A stretch of 10,160 nt of DNA from CAYVZU01 sp964455935 (GTDB taxonomy: Bacteria; Fibrobacterota; CAYVZU01). The DNA is taken from NCBI GenBank assembly GCA_964455935.1, contig CAYVZU010000137.1, positions 1-10,160 of the forward strand. The letters are read 5' to 3'. How positions within the stretch are numbered: the first letter of the stretch is position 1; each line of letters starts with the position of its first letter. Shown here piece by piece: positions 7,220-10,160 of the stretch. The translations under genes and the position numbers were made by a program. Below the pieces are notes generated by a model that saw nothing but the letters and a program-made list of their open reading frames with translations, did no database searches and had not been told where the DNA came from.

Positions 7220-8443
7220 CTAGTGAATCGCTCTCCCAATCTCGCCCCAGCGAGGGGACGGGATCAAGCTATCCCATGAGATGCAGGTAACCTCCGCCCT
7301 GCCCAGAATGCTTCGACGGCCCACGAAACCGAAATTGCGCGAATCCTCGGACCCGTATGCGCACCGGTTATCTCTCATCACAAAGTAATAGTCGTCCCTG
7401 ACCACGTATTGGTCAATAGCTTTGCCGTTCAAATAAAGATATTTCTCGATTTCAAAGGTCAGCTGCGGGTTGCGCTTCTCAATTTCTTCGGCCATGTTCT
7501 CCAACTCGTACCACGGACGATCCTGAATGCTGAACGGGGGTGGCCTTTTAAAAATCGGCTCGTAAATTTCCATATCCGCAGCGGACGGTTCAGGTTTCCG
7601 GTTGGTCCCCAGGCGCTTGCCTTCGAGAAACAGCTGCAGGTTCGTTTCGACCTTCTCATCCGGGCTTTCCTGCGCAACGAGGCTCCAGGCAAAGGCAAAT
7701 TCGCGAAGCCCCATGGAGGGAATGCGCAAGGTGTCGCCTTTTCGCGGAACCCTGATGGGCGCAAAATCGAGGATCTGGTCTCCCATGCACGGATTGGTAT
7801 CCGCGGCATTCTTCTGCAAAGAACTGGGCGGCGGCGGAACGAATCTCCCATTCACGAACAAATCGCCATTTCTGAATTCCACCGTCTGGCCGGGAAGGGC
7901 AACGCATCGTTTGAGGGTTTTCCGGTTCTTGTAGGCGACCGAAAGCGGCGGTCCCGGAATGCTGACGATATCCTTTAACCCCGGATCCTGCGCCCGATAG
8001 AGGCATCGGTTGACCAGAACGATTCCGTTATGGAGCGTGTTCTGCATGCAGGGATCCTTGACTCGCAAGGTCTCATAATCCAAGGGAACCATGGACGTGA
8101 TGGCAAAGCTTGCCAAAATCAACGGAAGGTGGAAATACCATTTATCGTGCAACCAGGCCCGGCCGGCGGACCTGCTTTGGATTACCAGGTCTCGCAAAAC
8201 CGCAACAAGAAAGAGCGCGGCCAATGCGATCGGCAGGATGATATTCCAGGGCGCAATTGAGGTTGCCGGAAGGATCTTGTCCGTGGGCGCCGATACAATA
8301 AGGCTAATCCCGAAGACCAGAAGCGCTCTGCGCGGCTTGCCAATGTAATAATGGCCCAGCCCGGGCAGAATGATGGTAAGGATGGCTCCGTAGCAGATGT
8401 TTCGCCGGCTTCCCATTGGAGAATTGAGGACTTGCCCTTCCAT
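7220..8443 (-). CDS. lepB: Signal peptidase I (S26 family) with cysteine at the catalytic serine position
   Basis: Type I signal peptidase cleaves Sec/Tat signal peptides on the outer face of the inner membrane. The frame is open from a TTG at 8497. Residue numbers here count from that TTG; the ATG at 8443 (residue 19) is used as start, and 8416 (residue 28) is also possible. None has a good ribosome site. Hydrophobic segments lie at about 36-52, 57-72, 82-104 and 118-137, more than the two of E. coli LepB. The nucleophile box reads D-P-C-M-Q-N-T-L (148-155), with TGC at C150 where S26 enzymes have Ser. The base box is TLKRCVALPG with K196 matching the catalytic Lys. The last box, RDNRCAYGSEDSRNFGFV (375-392), keeps the Ser and Asp (S383, D385) but has Arg for the first Gly. 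A roughly 160-residue insert, including VPRKGDTL, matches FCB-type enzymes. It is either a thiol variant or a specialised or inactive paralogue. Confidence 0.85.
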   Translation of the reverse strand: MEGQVLNSPMGSRRNICYGAILTIILPGLGHYYIGKPRRALLVFGISLIVSAPTDKILPATSIAPWNIILPIALAALFLVAVLRDLVIQSRSAGRAWLHDKWYFHLPLILASFAITSMVPLDYETLRVKDPCMQNTLHNGIVLVNRCLYRAQDPGLKDIVSIPGPPLSVAYKNRKTLKRCVALPGQTVEFRNGDLFVNGRFVPPPPSSLQKNAADTNPCMGDQILDFAPIRVPRKGDTLRIPSMGLREFAFAWSLVAQESPDEKVETNLQLFLEGKRLGTNRKPEPSAADMEIYEPIFKRPPPFSIQDRPWYELENMAEEIEKRNPQLTFEIEKYLYLNGKAIDQYVVRDDYYFVMRDNRCAYGSEDSRNFGFVGRRSILGRAEVTCISWDSLIPSPRWGEIGRAIH

Positions 8444-8504
8444 AATAGTGAATCTAATCAGAACGAGAATCCAGAGCAATGCCGCGGTTTCCCTCAAAGA
8501 CCAA

Positions 8505-8522
8505 TCAGCCCAATTTGGCTGA
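8505..8522. promoter_or_regulatory. Short inverted repeat upstream of the signal peptidase gene
   Basis: TCAGCC and GGCTGA are exact reverse complements, separated by 6 bases. The element lies 8 bases beyond the distal TTG and about 60 bases upstream of the preferred ATG of the signal peptidase gene. It could be a leader hairpin or an operator. A 6-bp palindrome can also arise by chance. Confidence 0.2.
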
Positions 8523-8590
8523 AATCGAGCCTATATTCTGCACTCATTCCGGGACTCCATTGGCCGTTTTAGGAGCGGGCCCTCCGCATA

Positions 8591-8621
8591 TGGAAAAGGC
8601 CGGAATGCCCGGCCTTTTCCA
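8591..8621 (-). terminator. Perfect 13-bp hairpin, probable intrinsic terminator
   Basis: The arms TGGAAAAGGCCGG (8591-8603) and CCGGCCTTTTCCA (8609-8621) are exact reverse complements around a 5-base loop. The element lies 23 bp past the stop of the coiled-coil gene (8645) on the minus strand and ahead of the signal peptidase gene. The T-run sits inside the stem arm rather than after it, so the tail is atypical, but the stem is strong and well placed to end the 8645-10160 transcript. Confidence 0.7.
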
Positions 8622-8644
8622 TTAAGAATATTACAAGGCCCTTT

Positions 8645-8926
8645 TTACTTCGCCGGCCTCACGAAATCGGTGAATGCGCTGAAGGCACTGGTCAGCTTGC
8701 GGTTAAGCCCGACCAGCACGTCTTTGATCTCCCTAATCTCATTCTTGGCGGCATTGACATCATTACGCAGGCCATCGATTTCTTTCAATTGATCCGTCAC
8801 AGCCCCGGGGTCCATAATCGAAAGCTTCTGCTCCAGATTCCCCACGCGGCCCAGCAACTGGGCGTATTCGGCGCCCAGCAGAATCTCACGGATCTTTTCG
8901 AGGCCTGGTTCTTTATCCATGGGCAT
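8645..8926 (-). CDS. Small coiled-coil protein with an I-R-E-I-L-L-G motif
   Basis: The 93-residue product has no signal peptide and no membrane segment. Residues 9-35 (LEKIREILLGAEYAQLLGRV, then NLEQKL) resemble a short motif, 'LRELLLG.E...L..L...L', that I recall near the start of several OmpA-linked or coiled-coil bacterial proteins. Residues 42-77 show heptad spacing of Leu, Ile and Val with charged residues between, consistent with a coiled coil; a Phe-rich tail (FSAFTDFV) follows. AAGGAGG lies 4 bases before the ATG at 8926 and 10 before a second ATG at 8920, so either start is possible. The gene follows the beta-barrel gene by 41 bp and precedes the hairpin at 8591, so it is probably the last gene of that operon. 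The function is not recognised. Confidence 0.7.
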   Translation of the reverse strand: MPMDKEPGLEKIREILLGAEYAQLLGRVGNLEQKLSIMDPGAVTDQLKEIDGLRNDVNAAKNEIREIKDVLVGLNRKLTSAFSAFTDFVRPAK

Positions 8927-8930
8927 ATGT

Positions 8931-8937
8931 CCTCCTT
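8931..8937 (-). promoter_or_regulatory. Strong ribosome binding site of the coiled-coil gene
   Basis: Minus-strand AAGGAGG is a near-perfect anti-16S match. It lies 4 bases before the ATG at 8926 and 10 bases before the ATG at 8920, so it confirms that the gene is real without settling which Met is used. Confidence 0.7.
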
Positions 8938-8967
8938 GATCCTGTCAAAATGCTTTAGAGCCGCGAC

Positions 8968-9534
8968 TTAGTCAAAATACACGTATAGGGCCATTCCCAG
9001 CGTGCTGCCGCCAAACGGATTCTGTGGCCCGAAGAAACGGAAGTTGACGACGCCATCGTCGACCTCCACAATCCCGGCACCCGTGCGGTCGTGTGTCCCG
9101 CTCATACTGGCGAGCTCTACTCCAAAACGGAGACCTAACCCAAGGTGTTGCCCAATGAAGATCTCCGGAGCACCCGCAACGCGCAGAAAAATCCATTCGC
9201 GTCCATCCACATCGTCCGGATCACGAACGCCATCATGGAAGTAGACGAGCTGAGCCAGACCATCCAAGTTGACGTGCTCACTTTTAAAGAAATTATAGAG
9301 AAAACCCATGCCAAGGCTGAAATTGTCCTCGGATTCCAGATTCCCAGCGGATGTATTGTCGTAACCGCCCAAGTGTTCGAACCCAAGACTCGCCTGAACT
9401 CCGGTCTTATATCCAAAGAAATAGCGCGCGGCGAGCCCTTCGTCGTAGCCAATGCCAATACGGCCGCGTTCCTGCGCCCACAGGCCAGCCGAGCAAGCCA
9501 AAACCAGCAGAACGGATATGATGGCTTTTTGCAT
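8968..9534 (-). CDS. Small outer-membrane beta-barrel protein
   Basis: The 188-residue product has a signal peptide at 1-20 (LLVLACSAGLWA, cleavage before QERG). The mature chain is a run of alternating polar and hydrophobic strands rich in Gly and aromatics: GRIGIGYDEGLAARYFFGYK, VQASLGFEHLGGY, FSLGMGFLYNFF, LGLGLRFGVELAS, VVNFRFFG. It ends with LGMALYVYFD. This pattern and length suit an 8-stranded OMP_b-brl-type barrel. The terminal residue is Asp after the aromatic pair, not the classical final Phe. The start is supported by GGGAGGGAGG at 9539-9548. The gene is 16 bp downstream of the lipoprotein gene, in the same operon. The family is broad and no ligand or transport role can be read. 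Confidence 0.8.
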   Translation of the reverse strand: MQKAIISVLLVLACSAGLWAQERGRIGIGYDEGLAARYFFGYKTGVQASLGFEHLGGYDNTSAGNLESEDNFSLGMGFLYNFFKSEHVNLDGLAQLVYFHDGVRDPDDVDGREWIFLRVAGAPEIFIGQHLGLGLRFGVELASMSGTHDRTGAGIVEVDDGVVNFRFFGPQNPFGGSTLGMALYVYFD

Positions 9535-9538
9535 AATT

Positions 9539-9548
9539 CCTCCCTCCC
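9539..9548 (-). promoter_or_regulatory. Strong ribosome binding site of the barrel gene
   Basis: The purine run GGGAGGGAGG fills most of the 16-bp spacer between the lipoprotein stop (TGA, 9551-9553) and the ATG at 9534, leaving 4 bases before the ATG. It indicates efficient translation from a shared transcript. Confidence 0.65.
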
Positions 9549-9550
9549 TT

Positions 9551-10012
9551 TCAGGGTCCGCAAACGTTTATTGTCGTATCAACATCAAAATTTGGCGTGG
9601 ACAGATCAATGTCGAGACTGCATTGCCCCCGAAGCTTCACCTTCAGGCTGTTTCCGGTTTGGGTATCCGCGAGTTCGATCTGGCTGCACGTTTGGGACAC
9701 CACATTCGCATTCGGAACCATTGCGTAGTAGAGGGCATAAAGGCTCCGGTAATAGCTCACACAGACGCCGGCATTTGAGGTGCGGCCTGCGTCTCCCAGC
9801 ACAGGACCGATGTTTTCGCCGACCAGAACAGCATCGGACGCTTGCGGAAATCCGCTCGCTTGCTCGTCTGGTAAGATGGAGCCGTTCTGGCTTACAATGT
9901 CCGGTGAATCCGGCTTTGTGACAACAGGGAGATTAACCTGGTCATCCCCGCAGGAAAGGCAAAGAACACAGGCCGCAAGGCCAAACCCGTAAAAACGTTT
10001 TAAAAAAACCAT
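9551..10012 (-). CDS. Putative lipoprotein with four cysteines in the mature part
   Basis: The 153-residue product begins MVFLKRFYGFGLAACVLCLS followed by C21-GDD. This is a short lipoprotein-type signal with an imperfect lipobox (Cys at -3, Leu at -2, Ser at -1). Lipidation at C21 is likely but not certain. After a Pro/Ser/Asp-rich linker (about 24-60), the rest contains C84, C109, C131 and C151, an even number that suggests two disulfides in the periplasm. No known domain is recognised. The ATG at 10012 lies inside the 3' end of the upstream barrel gene (13-bp overlap), after a GGGGG run used as ribosome site, which indicates translational coupling. The Asp-Asp after the lipidation Cys could act as an inner-membrane retention signal in enterobacteria; this rule does not carry over safely to other phyla. 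Confidence 0.72.
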   Translation of the reverse strand: MVFLKRFYGFGLAACVLCLSCGDDQVNLPVVTKPDSPDIVSQNGSILPDEQASGFPQASDAVLVGENIGPVLGDAGRTSNAGVCVSYYRSLYALYYAMVPNANVVSQTCSQIELADTQTGNSLKVKLRGQCSLDIDLSTPNFDVDTTINVCGP

Positions 10013-10160
10013 CGTACCCCCAATCCGCCCTGGGCGCCAATGCCCGGGTCCGTTATGTCAATGGTTGGTGCGATCTCGAAAAAGATGCTCACGGGCGCGG
10101 GAGCGAACATGTAATCGGCCAGGCCCTTCACGCGCACGCCAACACCCAAATCATGGCCCA
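10000..10160 (-). CDS. Outer-membrane beta-barrel protein, C-terminal part (5' end outside window)
   Basis: This partial frame is read from the window edge to a TAA at 10000-10002. The last 52 residues include DLGVGVRVKGLADYMFA, VSIFFEIAPTIDI and GAQGGLGVRWFF. The pattern is three or more amphipathic strands ending in aromatic Phe-Phe, the classical C-terminal signal recognised by the BAM machinery. It resembles the end of general outer-membrane beta-barrel proteins of the FCB group. The stop lies 10-12 bases inside the lipoprotein gene, with the T7 run (10002-10008) in the overlap. The start and the rest of the gene are not visible. Confidence 0.65.
   Translation of the reverse strand, partial: GHDLGVGVRVKGLADYMFAPAPVSIFFEIAPTIDITDPGIGAQGGLGVRWFF

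Noticed and set aside
8943..8948. Minus-strand TTGACA as a perfect -35 box before the coiled-coil gene.
   Set aside because: A -10 box at normal spacing would fall on the start codon, downstream of the ribosome site, so it cannot drive this gene. It is most likely chance.
9145..9921. A 258-codon plus-strand open frame spanning the barrel and lipoprotein genes.
   Set aside because: The translation is low-complexity and Arg/Ser/Pro-rich without a family. The two minus-strand genes under it have signal peptides and strong ribosome sites.
10000..10012. T7 run in the overlap of the barrel and lipoprotein genes as a programmed frameshift site joining the two proteins.
   Set aside because: A -1 slip would indeed enter the lipoprotein frame, but the run is not a proper X-XXY-YYZ heptamer in the barrel frame. 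The lipoprotein also has its own ATG, ribosome site and signal peptide.
1..10160. tRNA or rRNA genes, CRISPR arrays, transposases or insertion-sequence ends.
   Set aside because: None was seen. There are no regularly spaced direct repeats, no cloverleaf with a CCA end and no transposase-like frame.

Overview
This window looks like part of a diderm (Gram-negative type) bacterial chromosome or draft contig. Nearly every gene product is exported or membrane-linked: three Sec-type secreted proteins with repeat-like or beta-rich architecture, two outer-membrane beta-barrels, a lipoprotein, a type I signal peptidase and a GspE-family secretion ATPase. The flavour is that of the FCB supergroup (Fibrobacterota, Bacteroidota or Chlorobiota). 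Supporting signs are an RHS-type N-terminal region of the 'VNLFEG...IPL...LGLGW' kind, a beta-helix protein with the 'HLP.VPSAE ... EELTL' C-terminal module, and a signal peptidase with the 'P..VPKKGDT' insert. Placement below that level is a guess; Fibrobacterota is the first candidate. Shine-Dalgarno sites are mostly clear and purine-rich.

Layout. Positions 40-4938 (all minus) hold, in transcription order, a parallel beta-helix protein with a tail-fibre-like C-terminus, a small exported lipocalin-like protein, and a large RHS-type exported protein that stops before any YD-repeat core. Positions 4939-5210 are an AT-richer spacer without a gene. Positions 5211-6665 (minus) encode a complete GspE/PilB ATPase, divergent from a short DUF1232 membrane protein on the plus strand (6790-7197). 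The DUF1232 gene converges on a signal peptidase I gene (7220-8443, minus). A perfect 13-bp hairpin at 8591-8621 separates that gene from an upstream cluster of four minus-strand genes at 8645-10160: a partial beta-barrel, a lipoprotein that overlaps it, a second beta-barrel, and a small coiled-coil protein.

How it fits together. The window is an envelope and secretion neighbourhood, but no complete machine is present: the GspE ATPase has no other type II secretion or pilus gene beside it. The most notable single observation is in the signal peptidase. The catalytic serine of the conserved 'SM.PTL' box is a cysteine (TGC), while the general-base lysine and the Ser/Asp of the last conserved box are kept. 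The second is the pair of composite exported proteins at the left end (RHS N-terminus plus propeller-like repeats; beta-helix plus fibre stalk). They look like surface-displayed or released proteins of unknown purpose.
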